DNA of 64,000 nt, from assembly GCF_000317695.1 (NCBI RefSeq), contig NC_019771.1, forward strand, positions 1,802,001-1,866,000. Reading direction: 5' to 3'. Made by a program: the position numbers and the translations under genes. Under the pieces are notes generated by a model. That model worked only from the letters and a program-made list of their open reading frames with translations. It did not search any database and was not told where the DNA came from. The DNA is from Anabaena cylindrica PCC 7122 (GTDB taxonomy: Bacteria > Cyanobacteriota > Cyanobacteriia > Cyanobacteriales > Nostocaceae). This document shows, piece after piece, positions 51,666 through 60,493 of the stretch. Every line of letters begins with the position of its first letter. Position 1 is the stretch's first letter.

Positions 51666-52796
51666 ATGATTAAGATTTATACGGAAATTGCACAGGGTGA
51701 AGCATGGTTAAAAAGTTATTGTGGTAGTCTTCCTGTGTTTGCTTGTGTTTTGGGTTTTACAGAAACTGCTTTGCTACCCGGAATTTCGGCGGCTGGTTTG
51801 ACTCCAGAGGATCGACGGTATACGGCTTGTGCTGATGCTGAGTTTTTGTATTATGGTGCTGCACATCAGCCTAAGTATCCCCTACCACCTTTGACTGCTG
51901 GCGCTTCTCCTGTGCTGATTTCTCGTGCTGTAGTGGCTGGTTTGAAGTTACCAGTTTATTTATTTAATGCGGGTTTACCACAGCTTCCATCTGTGCCAAT
52001 TATTGATTTGGGTGGTACGATCGCTAGATGTTTAAGTACAGGTGTAGCTATGGAATTGGCTACGGTAAAACATTTGTTGGCACAGGGTTTACGTTGGGGT
52101 TCTCAACTGAGTGCTAATCTTTCACAGAGTTATTTAATTTTAAGTGAGTGCGTTGTGGGTGGTACTACGACTGCGTTGGCAATTTTAACTGGTTTAGGGA
52201 TTGATGCTGTAGGTAAAGTTAACAGTAGTCATCCTGTTTGTAACCATGAGCAAAAGTTGGCTGTGGTGCAAGCCGGTTTAGAGAAAGTTCAAAATCAAAA
52301 TCCTATTGATCCTCTATCGCTTGTAGCAGCGGTGGGAGATCCTATGCAAGTGGTGGTAGCTGGGATGGCGATCGCAGCTAGTCGTCGTTGTGGAGTTCTA
52401 TTAGCTGGTGGTACACAAATGCTGGCTGTTTATGCTCTGGCTCAAGCGATCGCTCAATCTTACTCTTTATCTTGGCAACCAGAAGCTATAGTCGTTGGTA
52501 CGACTCGTTGGGTAGCAGAAGATCCTACTGGGGCTACCGTTGATTTAGCCCTCAGTTTAGGTAAAAATAGCGTTAGTTGGGGCAAAGAAACTCCTCCCCT
52601 CTTGGCGACAAAGTTAAGTTTTGCTGATTCTCGTTATCCCCAACTCCGAGCTTATGAGCAGGGTTTTGTTAAAGAAGGTGTTGGTGCTGGAGCCGCTTGT
52701 ATCGCTGCCTATCTAAATCAAAATTGGCAGCAAGAACAACTTTTAGCAGCTATTGAAGCCCAACTTGACCAATTAGTGAATTCGCTCTCGCAGTAG
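51666..52796 (+). CDS. cobT: CobT-like nicotinate-nucleotide phosphoribosyltransferase
   Basis: 376 aa of the archaeal/cyanobacterial branch of nicotinate mononucleotide-dependent phosphoribosyltransferases (TIGR00303-like). Seen: TPEDRRYTACADAEFLYYGA, PLTAGASPVLISRAVVAG, DLGGTIARCLSTGVAM, LSECVVGGTTTALAILTGLG and DAVGKVNSSHPVCNHEQK, then a Gly/Ala-rich core. It would activate the lower ligand base of cobalamin. The classic CobT sequence is different, so substrate is by family inference. Its 3' end overlaps the next gene convergently by 24 bp. Confidence 0.85.
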   Translation: MIKIYTEIAQGEAWLKSYCGSLPVFACVLGFTETALLPGISAAGLTPEDRRYTACADAEFLYYGAAHQPKYPLPPLTAGASPVLISRAVVAGLKLPVYLFNAGLPQLPSVPIIDLGGTIARCLSTGVAMELATVKHLLAQGLRWGSQLSANLSQSYLILSECVVGGTTTALAILTGLGIDAVGKVNSSHPVCNHEQKLAVVQAGLEKVQNQNPIDPLSLVAAVGDPMQVVVAGMAIAASRRCGVLLAGGTQMLAVYALAQAIAQSYSLSWQPEAIVVGTTRWVAEDPTGATVDLALSLGKNSVSWGKETPPLLATKLSFADSRYPQLRAYEQGFVKEGVGAGAACIAAYLNQNWQQEQLLAAIEAQLDQLVNSLSQ

Positions 52797-53147
52797 TTGC
52801 TCCTCCAGAGCCGCAATGCGATTATAAGCTGCTGTTAATTGCGCTGTCAGTCTTTGGATTTGAATTTCTGGCGTTATTTGCTTGTCTCCAGCTTGGGGAT
52901 TAATATCTGGATAAATACCATCTATCAATACATCCTTATGCTCTAAATCAGCATTCCAACTGCTCCGTCCTCTAAACTTATAAAGTTCAACTTCATGATT
53001 TTCTAGATAATTGTCTTTTGGCTGTTTTTGCTCTAAAAAGCAATCAGACAAACCCTGAGATAGTTTCCTGTCAAGCTTTTCAATCACCTGATAGATAGCA
53101 TCTACCTTTTCGCTCAAATTCAGTATTTGTTTTTGTAACGGCTCCAT
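52773..53147 (-). CDS. Small coiled-coil hypothetical protein
   Basis: 124 aa with an N-terminal heptad helix (LQKQILNLSEKVDAIYQVIEKLDRKL), a polar middle (FRGRSSWNADLEHKDVLIDGIYPDINP) and a C-terminal leucine-zipper-like coiled coil (IQIQRLTAQLTAAYNRIAALEEQLLRER). No known domain. The convergent 24-bp overlap with the cobT-like gene means the last 7 codons are shared on opposite strands. Function unknown; oligomeric scaffold likely. Confidence 0.7.
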   Translation of the reverse strand: MEPLQKQILNLSEKVDAIYQVIEKLDRKLSQGLSDCFLEQKQPKDNYLENHEVELYKFRGRSSWNADLEHKDVLIDGIYPDINPQAGDKQITPEIQIQRLTAQLTAAYNRIAALEEQLLRERIH

Positions 53148-53711
53148 TTAATACCTTGATCACAAAATAGTTTCTCTATGTTATTCAATTTACTTCCGAT
53201 GTTAAAAATATTTATGATTTATTTAATCTTTCAGATGTTTTGAGTAGTTTGCTCACTAAAATTATCATTTATACATACAATTCCACAAATATCAACGGTT
53301 TGCTCACGTTTTTAGGCAAAAGAAGTTAGATATTTTACGTTTATTGACATAAACTATGCTAAAAATTGGTTAATTCTTTAGGATTTATTTATATTTCATC
53401 AAAATAAACCTCATCCAAGTTGACAACTGGAGTTTTTCAAAAGGGAACAGGGAAGAGTAAAGGATTTAGGAACAAAACCCGATTAAGAAAAACTATTGGT
53501 TTCAAAGTAGATGTGGTTTAGTCAATAAAGATGATTAAATTCGAGTTCATAGAGAATTGCGATTTATACTGGCAATTGTTAGATGGTATTACCTTGAAAA
53601 TCTATCCCAAAAGTCTAAAATTAGAAAGTTACACCGCTATTTGCTCAATCATCAGATCAACAACTTAAATTTATTTAGAAAAGTTCATTATAGTCCCAAA
53701 GTAAAAAATCA
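53148..53711. other. Intergenic region, no supported gene
   Basis: 564 bp of AT-rich DNA. A 45-codon frame (53531-53668, MIKFEFIENCDLYWQLLDGI...) is open but shows no family resemblance and lacks a ribosome site; I leave it uncalled. The promoter of the lipoprotein gene lies at the right end. Confidence 0.45.
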
Positions 53712-54863
53712 ATGGATCGACGGTCTTTTTTGGTAGGTACAAGCGGATTCGTAGTTTCCCAACTCCTAATTGGGTGTAATGGTAAAAACCAAATACAACT
53801 CAATGTACAGTTGTTAAAAGGTTCTATACCTCCTCAAGTGGTTAATCAGTTTCACAAAAGTTTGCAGTCAGAGGTAAAATCAAAATTTGTCCCCATTGAT
53901 CAAATTTATGATCTATTTCGGAAATTACAAACTTGGCAGCAACCAAAAACTGATAATCAAGAGGTATGGAAGCGTTATATCCCGTTCAACCAAAGTCAAA
54001 CAACATCTAAATCAGACTTGGTGACATTAGGAGACTATTGGCTAAAAGCGGCAATTGAACAGAAACTAATTCAACCATTACAAACAGAAAAAATTAAACA
54101 ATGGCCTGTTTTAGAGCAAAAGTGGCAACAACTAGTAACACGAGACAAGCAAGGTAATGTTAACCCTCAAGGACAAGTTTGGGGTGCGCCTTATCGCTGG
54201 GGTAATACGGTAATTGTTTATAATCGGGAAAAGTTCCAAAAATTAGATTGGCAACCAAAAGATTGGAGTGATTTATGGCGTAGTGAATTGCGATCGCACA
54301 TTTCTCTGCTCAATCACCCCAGAGAAATAATTGGTCTGGTTTTAAAGAAACTGGGACAATCATATAATACAGAAAATCTTGACCAAATTCCCTCCTTAGA
54401 GGCAGAATTAAAGGCATTAAATCAACAAGTAAAATTCTATGACTCCACTACATATCTAGAACCTCTCATCACCGGGGATACTTGGTTAGCAGTAGGTTGG
54501 TCAAATGATGTGATACCTTTACTCAGTCGTTATCCAAAACTGACCGCAGTAATTCCCCAATCAGGAACAGCAATTTGGGCAGACTTATGGGTAAGTCCCG
54601 CAGGAGTTGATAAAAGAGCTTTAGCATCCCAATGGATTGATTTTTGTTGGCAACCAAATATAGCCAAAAAAATTGCCGTACTGACTAAAACTAATTCGCC
54701 AATAGCAAAAAATATTGTTGCTGCTGATATCCAAAAACAATTAGAAAATCTGTTATTGACAAACCCGGAAGTTTTTGACAAAAGCGAATTTTTATTACCC
54801 TTGTCACCAGCAGCAACAAAGCAATATGAGTCTTTATTTATCAAGATGAAAAATGCAAGTTAA
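53712..54863 (+). CDS. Extracellular solute-binding lipoprotein (polyamine-type ABC)
   Basis: 383 aa. It starts MDRRSFLVGTSGFVVSQLLI-G-C: a twin-arginine-like RRSFLVG followed by a hydrophobic core and lipobox L-I-G-C, so Tat export and lipidation are likely. The remainder is a periplasmic binding fold (GAPYRWGNTVIVYNREKFQ, DWSDLWRSELRSHISLLNHP) as in PotD/spermidine-putrescine-type proteins. No ABC ATPase or permease is adjacent. Substrate unknown. The downstream gene is convergent, 16 bp away. Confidence 0.85.
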   Translation: MDRRSFLVGTSGFVVSQLLIGCNGKNQIQLNVQLLKGSIPPQVVNQFHKSLQSEVKSKFVPIDQIYDLFRKLQTWQQPKTDNQEVWKRYIPFNQSQTTSKSDLVTLGDYWLKAAIEQKLIQPLQTEKIKQWPVLEQKWQQLVTRDKQGNVNPQGQVWGAPYRWGNTVIVYNREKFQKLDWQPKDWSDLWRSELRSHISLLNHPREIIGLVLKKLGQSYNTENLDQIPSLEAELKALNQQVKFYDSTTYLEPLITGDTWLAVGWSNDVIPLLSRYPKLTAVIPQSGTAIWADLWVSPAGVDKRALASQWIDFCWQPNIAKKIAVLTKTNSPIAKNIVAADIQKQLENLLLTNPEVFDKSEFLLPLSPAATKQYESLFIKMKNAS

Positions 54864-54879
54864 TTGTTAATACTGAATT

Positions 54880-55425
54880 TTATTCTCCAGTTAACTGGAG
54901 ATTTTGACGTAACCCTAATTTACTTTGAATACTCATTTTGATATTACATAAAGCTGGACTTTTCCCCGAATTACAAGTATAAGTTGCTAACATTTCCTGT
55001 TGATAATTAAAAACTCGGATGTTATAACCAAAATTCCTAGCCATGCTACCCAATCCGTTAACGAATTTATATCGCTCTAAATAGTCTAGTAAGCTCCAAA
55101 CTTGCTGATTCACAATCAAGTCTACACGGGCTGTTTCTTTTTCAGAAGCTGGGTATGCTATCCAGTTATCTAGAAGTTTATTTTCGGAATTTTCCTTTGC
55201 CCACCATAAACTAGGAATGGTTAAGTTTTTAGGGTTGATAGTGTTAGCTGTAATCACAGAATCTGTGGGCTTAGTGAGTACATTCAGTTCCAGTGGTGCA
55301 TCAGAAGGCTGGGGTATACTTTCAGCCCGTGAGGGAAGGGTGGGTAAAATAGCAAAGGTGCTAAGACTTAAGCTCAGTATGAGCGAAAGAGATTTCTGTC
55401 CAGTAACTACGTTGTATTTAGACAT
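54880..55425 (-). CDS. Exported hypothetical protein
   Basis: 181 aa with a Sec signal peptide (SLSLILSLSLSTFAILPTLPSRA, cleavage after about residue 34). The mature part contains IPSLWWAKENSENKLLDNWI - AYP and VWSLLDYLERYKFVNGLGSM, and two cysteines near the C-terminus (YTCNSGKSPALC) that could form a disulfide. I associate this WAKEQF-type domain with cyanobacterial exported proteins but cannot name it. Divergent from rpoZ over 107 bp. Confidence 0.75.
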   Translation of the reverse strand: MSKYNVVTGQKSLSLILSLSLSTFAILPTLPSRAESIPQPSDAPLELNVLTKPTDSVITANTINPKNLTIPSLWWAKENSENKLLDNWIAYPASEKETARVDLIVNQQVWSLLDYLERYKFVNGLGSMARNFGYNIRVFNYQQEMLATYTCNSGKSPALCNIKMSIQSKLGLRQNLQLTGE

Positions 55426-55532
55426 AAGCGCATCTGAAAAAAATTCTGTATCCTTCTAATATTATGTGATTCAAATCTCTCAGCTTCCATAAGTACTGCT
55501 AAACTGAGGAAGAATCCCAACAAACACTAACT

Positions 55533-55769
55533 ATGCTGAAGCGTTCCAAGTTCGAGACAACCCAGTCTCAGATTATGCACCGTGCTGAGGATCTCATTAG
55601 CGCCGCCTCAAATCGCTATCGGATTACAGTTCAAGTGGCAAATCGTGCCAAGCGTCGGCGTTATGAAGACTTTGAAAATAACGAAGATGTGATGATGAAA
55701 CCCGTACTCAGAGCAATTATTGAGATGTCTGATGAAATGACTCAACCAGAGATTATCGGCGAATTATAA
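55533..55769 (+). CDS. rpoZ: RNA polymerase omega subunit
   Basis: 78 aa. Omega-type pattern: MHRAEDLISAASNRYRITVQVANRAKRRRYEDFEN, with the conserved RYRI-x-x-x-V-A-x-R-A-x-R core, then KPVLRAIIEMSDE. It helps assemble the beta' subunit. Start ATG 55533. The downstream element begins 2 bp after the stop. Confidence 0.95.
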   Translation: MLKRSKFETTQSQIMHRAEDLISAASNRYRITVQVANRAKRRRYEDFENNEDVMMKPVLRAIIEMSDEMTQPEIIGEL

Positions 55770-55771
55770 TT

Positions 55772-55915
55772 CAATACCTTGTCGATTTTTTGTAGGTTGG
55801 GTTAAGCGACAGCGCAACCCGACGCATTTGTTGGGTTATGCCTCCGGCACACTACGTGAACGTACCTCAACCCAACCTACAAATCAAGACTTTTTTCGAT
55901 TTGGACAAGGTATTG
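55772..55915. mobile_element. 144-bp MITE-like element (family F)
   Basis: Ends are a perfect 12-bp inverted repeat CAATACCTTGTC / GACAAGGTATTG, with an inner inverted repeat TGTAGGTTGGGTT / AACCCAACCTACA and a REP-like GCCTCCGGCACACTACG stretch inside. It begins 2 bp after the rpoZ stop codon and may serve as its 3' structure. Confidence 0.7.
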
Positions 55916-56050
55916 ATAATTTACACGGGATTGGGAAAATTTTTTCCTGGTTTTTACTCCCCGATTCCCTTTTTGTTTAACTACTCATAGGTTTTCTGTA
56001 AGACGCAATACAATCTAGGCTGGGGAAACCACGCCCATAAAGGTTTGGAG

Positions 56051-56542
56051 ATGAATAAGAAAAAATTTTTATTTTTGCAGTTCAACTCAGGACTGATAAT
56101 TATCTTGATTGCAGTGAGTGTAATTACCTTGGGTTTAGGAAGCTCAAATTTTCCTAGCATCTCACCTGCTGTAGCTCAGAGAATCAGCCCTAGCGATGTT
56201 TGGCAAGTGGTTTACCAGCAATTACCAAACCTGCCCAAAGAAAACCAATATATAAGCAAAGACACTGGCAAGGTTGCCGAAAAAAACACCTTAGCTAGTC
56301 GGATGATTCGTTACCACATTTATGTGAAAGGACGATCGCCCATATATCGCTTAGATTGGAAATTAACTTTGGCAGATTACTTAAATGCAAATGAAACTAT
56401 CTATGAAGCCTCCTATCCAGGTAATGATTCCTTAAAGCAAAATCCACTAGAGAGCGATCGCACCGCCATCACCAAACTCACCCGCAACCAACGCAATCAA
56501 CTAGTCCAAGTTCTTGTCGATATCTTCAACCCCCTATCCTAA
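56051..56542 (+). CDS. Exported hypothetical protein
   Basis: 163 aa. An N-terminal hydrophobic stretch (FNSGLIIILIAVSVITLGLG) with a possible AVAQ cleavage site is followed by a small domain SPSDVWQVVYQQLPNLPKEN - QYI - NTLASRMIRYHIYVKGRSPI - YRLDWKLTLADYLNAN. ATG 56051 with GGAG upstream; a TTG 6 nt earlier is possible. Function unknown. HIP1 cores at 56335 and 56455. The DUF1818 gene follows on the same strand after 33 bp. Confidence 0.78.
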   Translation: MNKKKFLFLQFNSGLIIILIAVSVITLGLGSSNFPSISPAVAQRISPSDVWQVVYQQLPNLPKENQYISKDTGKVAEKNTLASRMIRYHIYVKGRSPIYRLDWKLTLADYLNANETIYEASYPGNDSLKQNPLESDRTAITKLTRNQRNQLVQVLVDIFNPLS

Positions 56543-56575
56543 AACCTCTCCGCGTTCCTCTGCGTTAAAAAAACC

Positions 56576-56941
56576 ATGTACAAAATCATAAAAAGCGGTA
56601 AAGGTTGGCGTATAGGCTGGAATCCCGACGCAGCAGAATTTAAAGGCTTAGTAGGTACAGACGACTGGGCGATAGAATTAACCGAAATTGAATTAAATGA
56701 TTTTTGTCGGCTATTAAACCAGCTGGGAGAGACAATGAAGCATTTAGCCACAGAATTAATGGATGAAGAAAAAATCGCCTGTGAAGCTGAAAGCAATTTA
56801 TTGTGGATGGAGGTAGAAGGCTATCCCAACTCCTATAATTTACGCTTTATCCTCAATACAGGCAGGGGTGTAGAAGGTAAATGGGAAGCTGAGGCTGTAC
56901 CAGGTTTATTGCAAGCTACGGTAATGCTAAAAATCTTTTGA
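56576..56941 (+). CDS. DUF1818 family protein
   Basis: 121 aa: MYKIIKSGKGWRIGWNPDAA - EFKGLVGTDDWAIELTEIEL - NDFCRLLNQL, then ELMDEEKIACEAESNLLWME and TGRGVEGKWEAEAVPGLLQA. This is the pattern I recall for DUF1818, a small cyanobacterial/plastid family of unknown function. Single compact domain, no signal peptide. tRNA-Pro follows 120 bp on. Confidence 0.85.
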   Translation: MYKIIKSGKGWRIGWNPDAAEFKGLVGTDDWAIELTEIELNDFCRLLNQLGETMKHLATELMDEEKIACEAESNLLWMEVEGYPNSYNLRFILNTGRGVEGKWEAEAVPGLLQATVMLKIF

Positions 56942-57061
56942 AAGAGGCTTGCTATTTTCCTGAAACTCATGTTACTCTCGTAGGAGTGACTTAATTAATT
57001 TTAGATGCTTAAGTTTGGAATAATCCCTAATCCAAAAATCTAAAATTTCAAGTTAAGTAAC

Positions 57062-57135
57062 CGGGGCGTAGCGCAGCTTGGTAGCGCGCCACTTTGGGGT
57101 AGTGGAGGTCGTGGGTTCGAATCCCGCCGCTCCGA
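57062..57135 (+). tRNA. tRNA-Pro (anticodon GGG)
   Basis: 74-nt cloverleaf without CCA. The acceptor stem CGGGGCG / CGCTCCG has one G-T pair, the D-loop contains TTGGTA, and the anticodon stem-loop CCACT-TTGGGGT-AGTGG gives anticodon GGG. T-arm GTGGGTTCGAATCCCGC; discriminator A. T-rich downstream sequence (TTTTT) at 57136 may be part of a terminator. Confidence 0.97.
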
Positions 57136-57138
57136 TTT

Positions 57139-57747
57139 TTAAATGTGATGTAGTTTCACTTCAGTTACCACAGATTGTAACGGTTTATCCCAATTTGCAA
57201 CAGGTAGTTGAGATAAATAGGCAAAGTCAAAAACCACGCCCAGGGTAGGTTTTTTAGTCCAAGCTGGAGAACTCAACAAACGGTCATAATATCCACCACC
57301 ATAACCTAAACGGTATTTTTGTTGATCGCAAGCTACGCTAGGAACGAGAATTAAATCTACTTCATCAGGGTGGATGATTGGTGCTTCTGAATGGGGTTCA
57401 TTAATGCCATAATTGCCACTTTGAAGCGGATCACGAGGTTCCCATAAGTGCCAAGATAGGGACTGACCCACACAGCGAGGAAATCCCCAACGGTGTTGAG
57501 AGTCTGTAAAAAGTGGACTGAGGTCAGGTTCTTGACGAAAGCTGAAATAGGCCAGGATAGTGGTTGCTTGGGTAAACTGAATTGAGGTTTGGATTTGTAA
57601 ACAAATGCGATCGCTCTTTTCTCTCCACTCTTCTACGCTCAGAGATTGACGTTGTTTGAGCAGGTTACGCCGGAGTTTTGTCTTATTTAGCTGTAAATCA
57701 GTTTTTGGCAATGTCCAATTTTTGATGTTTGAATCAAAGTTTTTCAT
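57139..57747 (-). CDS. 5-formyltetrahydrofolate cyclo-ligase
   Basis: 202 aa. Visible: KLRRNLLKQRQSLSVEEWREKS (N-terminal basic helix), TILAYFSFRQEPDLSPLF, and the ATP/folate-binding LVPSVACDQQKYRLGYGGGYYDRLL (the G-Y-G-G-G-Y-Y-D-R motif). The enzyme turns 5-formyl-THF into 5,10-methenyl-THF. ATG 57747 preferred; an earlier frame start would run through the MITE at 57754. Confidence 0.93.
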   Translation of the reverse strand: MKNFDSNIKNWTLPKTDLQLNKTKLRRNLLKQRQSLSVEEWREKSDRICLQIQTSIQFTQATTILAYFSFRQEPDLSPLFTDSQHRWGFPRCVGQSLSWHLWEPRDPLQSGNYGINEPHSEAPIIHPDEVDLILVPSVACDQQKYRLGYGGGYYDRLLSSPAWTKKPTLGVVFDFAYLSQLPVANWDKPLQSVVTEVKLHHI

Positions 57748-57753
57748 TTCTTT

Positions 57754-57845
57754 AGGACTTACGCATAACACAACGAAAGTAGCGGTAATTCATGAATTAC
57801 TGCTACGGAAGGATCAGGTTTGCGGTCACATCTTGCGTAAGTCCT
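57754..57845. mobile_element. 92-bp MITE-like element (family E)
   Basis: Perfect 12-bp terminal inverted repeats AGGACTTACGCA / TGCGTAAGTCCT, with an internal palindrome TAATTCATGAATTA. It is inserted immediately before the cyclo-ligase start codon. A half-site AGGACTTATGCA is also present near 14340. Confidence 0.75.
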
Positions 57846-57896
57846 GTTCTCATTTTCATACTCTGTATGGGAATCAATTCTAGAAAGCTTTTTGCT

Positions 57897-57951
57897 GACA
57901 ACGAGGCAGAGCCTCTGTGATGGCATTCCCAGTCGGAGACTGGGAACGAGA
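57897..57951. repeat. Tandem stem-loop repeat (AGGCAGAGCCT / TTCCCAGTC...GACTGGGAA)
   Basis: Two consecutive hairpins (AGGCAGAGCCT; TTCCCAGTCGGAGACTGGGAA split as TTCCCAGTC-GGA-GACTGGGAA). I know this as an interspersed repeat of Nostocales genomes. It separates the cyclo-ligase and fcl genes. Confidence 0.65.
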
Positions 57952-57971
57952 TCAAACTCCTGCTTTTTTAC

Positions 57972-58916
57972 CTATGCAGCGTGTTGACGATACCAGTCAA
58001 TGGTATTCTTTAGCCCTTGTTGGAAGCTAACTTGAGCAGTAAATCCAAAGGCTTGCTTTGCTTTTTCGGTATCTAAACAGCGTCGTGGTTGACCATTGGG
58101 TTGCTCAGTTTCCCAAACAATTTCCCCTTCATATTCCATTAATTCACAAATCAGATTAATTAAATCCTTGATAGAGATTTCATAACCTGTTCCTAAATTA
58201 ATTGGGTCAGAGTCATTGTATAATTGAGTACCCATGATTATCCCCCGTGCGGCATCTTCTGAATACAGAAATTCACGGGTAGGAGAACCATCACCCCAAA
58301 CAGGAAGTTGCTTTTCTCCCTTAACTTGGGCTTCGTGAACTTTGCGAATTAACGCTGGAATAACGTGGGAACTTCTGGGGTCAAAATTATCTTCAGGCCC
58401 ATATAAGTTCACTGGTAGCAAGTAAATACCATTAAAACCGTACTGCTGTCGATAAGATTGCAGCTGAACTAAAAGGGCTTTTTTTGCAACTCCATAGGGA
58501 GCATTAGTTTCTTCTGGATAGCCATTCCAGAGGTCTTCTTCTTTAAATGGAACTGGTGTGAATTTGGGATAAGCGCAGATAGTACCAACACAGACAAATT
58601 TTTCTAAACCCACTTGATAGGCAGCATGAATTAGCTGGGTTCCCATCATCAAGTTATCGTAAAATAACTCTGCGGGTTTTTCGCGGTTGAGGCCGATACC
58701 GCCAACATGAGCAGCTAGATGAATAACAATATCTTGTTGGTCAACTGCACGCTGGCAATTTTCCCAGACCCGCAAATCACAATCATGCGATCGCGTTACT
58801 GTAATTTTCTCACGATCAGCCCCAGCTTTGCAAAGCTGATCTATCACTTGACGACCTAGAAACCCAGCCCCACCCGTCACCAGAATCCGTTTATTTTTTA
58901 GTTCTAAGGCAGTCAT
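57972..58916 (-). CDS. fcl: GDP-L-fucose synthase
   Basis: 314 aa SDR enzyme. NAD(P) site GGAGFLGRQVIDQL (about 15-28), HLAAHVGGIGLNREKP (about 70), CVGTICAYP with YGVAKKA giving catalytic Tyr-x3-Lys, then LPVNLYGPEDNFD. It epimerises and reduces GDP-4-keto-6-deoxymannose to GDP-L-fucose, the step after gmd. ATG 58916 with AAGGAT ribosome site; the frame continues upstream to 58943, touching gmd. The two genes form a clear operon (gmd first). Confidence 0.95.
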   Translation of the reverse strand: MTALELKNKRILVTGGAGFLGRQVIDQLCKAGADREKITVTRSHDCDLRVWENCQRAVDQQDIVIHLAAHVGGIGLNREKPAELFYDNLMMGTQLIHAAYQVGLEKFVCVGTICAYPKFTPVPFKEEDLWNGYPEETNAPYGVAKKALLVQLQSYRQQYGFNGIYLLPVNLYGPEDNFDPRSSHVIPALIRKVHEAQVKGEKQLPVWGDGSPTREFLYSEDAARGIIMGTQLYNDSDPINLGTGYEISIKDLINLICELMEYEGEIVWETEQPNGQPRRCLDTEKAKQAFGFTAQVSFQQGLKNTIDWYRQHAA

Positions 58917-58939
58917 ATTTTTATCCTTAGGGGTATAAA

Positions 58940-60019
58940 TCAAAAGTGGAGAGCGCCTAGTTCCTGACGAGTAGTAGCAATATCTTTGGGTTGTTGTGAA
59001 CCATCTCCATTAGGGGAAGTGTAACCCAAAGCTTGCAAGTCAGCTTCCATCATCAAGGATACAAGTTCTGGGAAAGTTACAGAAGGTTTCCAACCTAACT
59101 TTTTTTGTGCCTTGGTAGGATCACCGATTAACAAATCTACTTCAGCCGGGCGCAGATAACGATCATCAAACTCCACATAATCTTCCCAATTGAGATTCAC
59201 ATAGCCAAAAGCCAAATCGAGAAATTCGCGCACCGAGTGAGTTTCACCCGTAGCAATCACGTAATCATCTGGCTCGTCTTTCTGCAACATCAACCACATA
59301 GCTTTTACGTAATCTTTGGCGTAGCCCCAATCTCGCTTGGCATCCAAATTTCCCATGTATATATTTTTTTGTTTCCCGGCAAAAATACGGGCAACTGCTC
59401 TAGTAATTTTACGTGTAACAAAGGTTTCACCTCGACGAGGAGATTCGTGGTTAAACAGAATGCCATTACAAGCAAACAAGTTGTAAGATTCACGATAATT
59501 CACTGTTTGCCAGTGGGCGTAAACTTTAGCACAAGCATACGGACTCCGAGGATAAAAGGGTGTGGTCTCACTTTGAGGTACGGCTTGTACTAAGCCGTAC
59601 ATTTCCGAGGAACCGGCTTGGTAGAACCTGACTTGAATCCCTGTCCGTTGCTGGTAATCACGGATAGCTTCTAATAAACGTAGGGTTCCCATGCCAACCG
59701 CATCTACTGTATATTCTGGTGAATCAAAGCTGACTCTGACATGAGATTGAGCGCCCAGGTTATAAATTTCTACAGGCTTGACTTCTTCTAAGATCCGGCG
59801 CAGTGTAGTACCGTCTGTCAAGTCGCCATAGTGAAGTAATAATTTGACCCCATCTTTATGAGGATCTTCGTAGATGTGATCAATACGGTCTGTGTTGAAG
59901 GTAGAAGTCCGACGAATAATACCGTGAACTTCATAACCTTGTTCTAGCAAAAACTCACTCAGATATGAACCATCCTGACCAGTGATACCAGTAATCAAAG
60001 CTCGTTTTTGTTGTGTCAT
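58940..60019 (-). CDS. gmd: GDP-mannose 4,6-dehydratase
   Basis: 359 aa. GITGQDGSYLSEFLLEQGY (NADP Rossmann), GAQSHVRVSF, YQAGSSEMYGLVQ and the YACAKVYAHW Tyr-x3-Lys pair are the GMD signature; NLDAKRDWGYAKDYV follows. It converts GDP-mannose to GDP-4-keto-6-deoxymannose. The ATG at 60019 is better than a TTG at 60025. Upstream, about 470 bp of repeat-bearing spacer separates it from the sugar transferase gene, so it may be its own transcription unit with fcl. Confidence 0.97.
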   Translation of the reverse strand: MTQQKRALITGITGQDGSYLSEFLLEQGYEVHGIIRRTSTFNTDRIDHIYEDPHKDGVKLLLHYGDLTDGTTLRRILEEVKPVEIYNLGAQSHVRVSFDSPEYTVDAVGMGTLRLLEAIRDYQQRTGIQVRFYQAGSSEMYGLVQAVPQSETTPFYPRSPYACAKVYAHWQTVNYRESYNLFACNGILFNHESPRRGETFVTRKITRAVARIFAGKQKNIYMGNLDAKRDWGYAKDYVKAMWLMLQKDEPDDYVIATGETHSVREFLDLAFGYVNLNWEDYVEFDDRYLRPAEVDLLIGDPTKAQKKLGWKPSVTFPELVSLMMEADLQALGYTSPNGDGSQQPKDIATTRQELGALHF

Positions 60020-60493
60020 TCCCAATTATTCCTTGTTATTGATGTTGTAAAAGTTACCGGATATAACAAATACGTTGGTGAATCATTGCTAAAACTGTCT
60101 GATTATAAACATACAAGTCTTAGTTGCTATCAAAACTTAAATGTAGACCAATATACTTAATAAAAAGTACTTTAACAACTCATTCTCTCATGATCTGGGG
60201 TTAAGCTCTGAGTATAATTTGGTGATTTTTCAAATCTTTGCCAAAATTTCATTGATTATTGATTTTTATAAAGACTGAATAAAATTTACAGCAGTTTGTG
60301 TAGTTAGGAGGTACAAAATCTAAATTCAAACCTATACACAAAGCCAGTTTTACTCCTGACTCCTGACTCCTGACTCCTGCTGTATGTTCTTAAAGCATTT
60401 CCGTATGAAGTGCTGCTTCAACAATTTATACAAAAGTCCAAAATTACGGGGCAATTCATGAATTGCCCCATAAACTCAAATTCGGGTATTTTT
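60020..60493. other. Spacer between gmd and sugar transferase
   Basis: 474 bp, AT-rich. It contains the family G element (60287-60384) and another stretch of palindrome-free DNA. No gene seen; gmd's promoter should lie near 60040-60200. Confidence 0.5.
60287..60384. mobile_element. MITE-like element, family G, copy 2 (about four heptamers)
   Basis: Same sequence as 18318-18455 except for a few changes and only three full CTCCTGA units plus one CTCCTGC. Ends TACAGCAG / CTGCTGTA form an 8-bp inverted repeat. Confidence 0.75.

Noticed and set aside
53531..53668. 45-codon plus-strand frame in the long spacer
   Set aside because: Open but without ribosome site, motif or neighbours; could be chance in AT-rich DNA.
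59237..59593. 118-aa plus-strand frame inside gmd
   Set aside because: Shadow of the well-supported gmd gene on the other strand.
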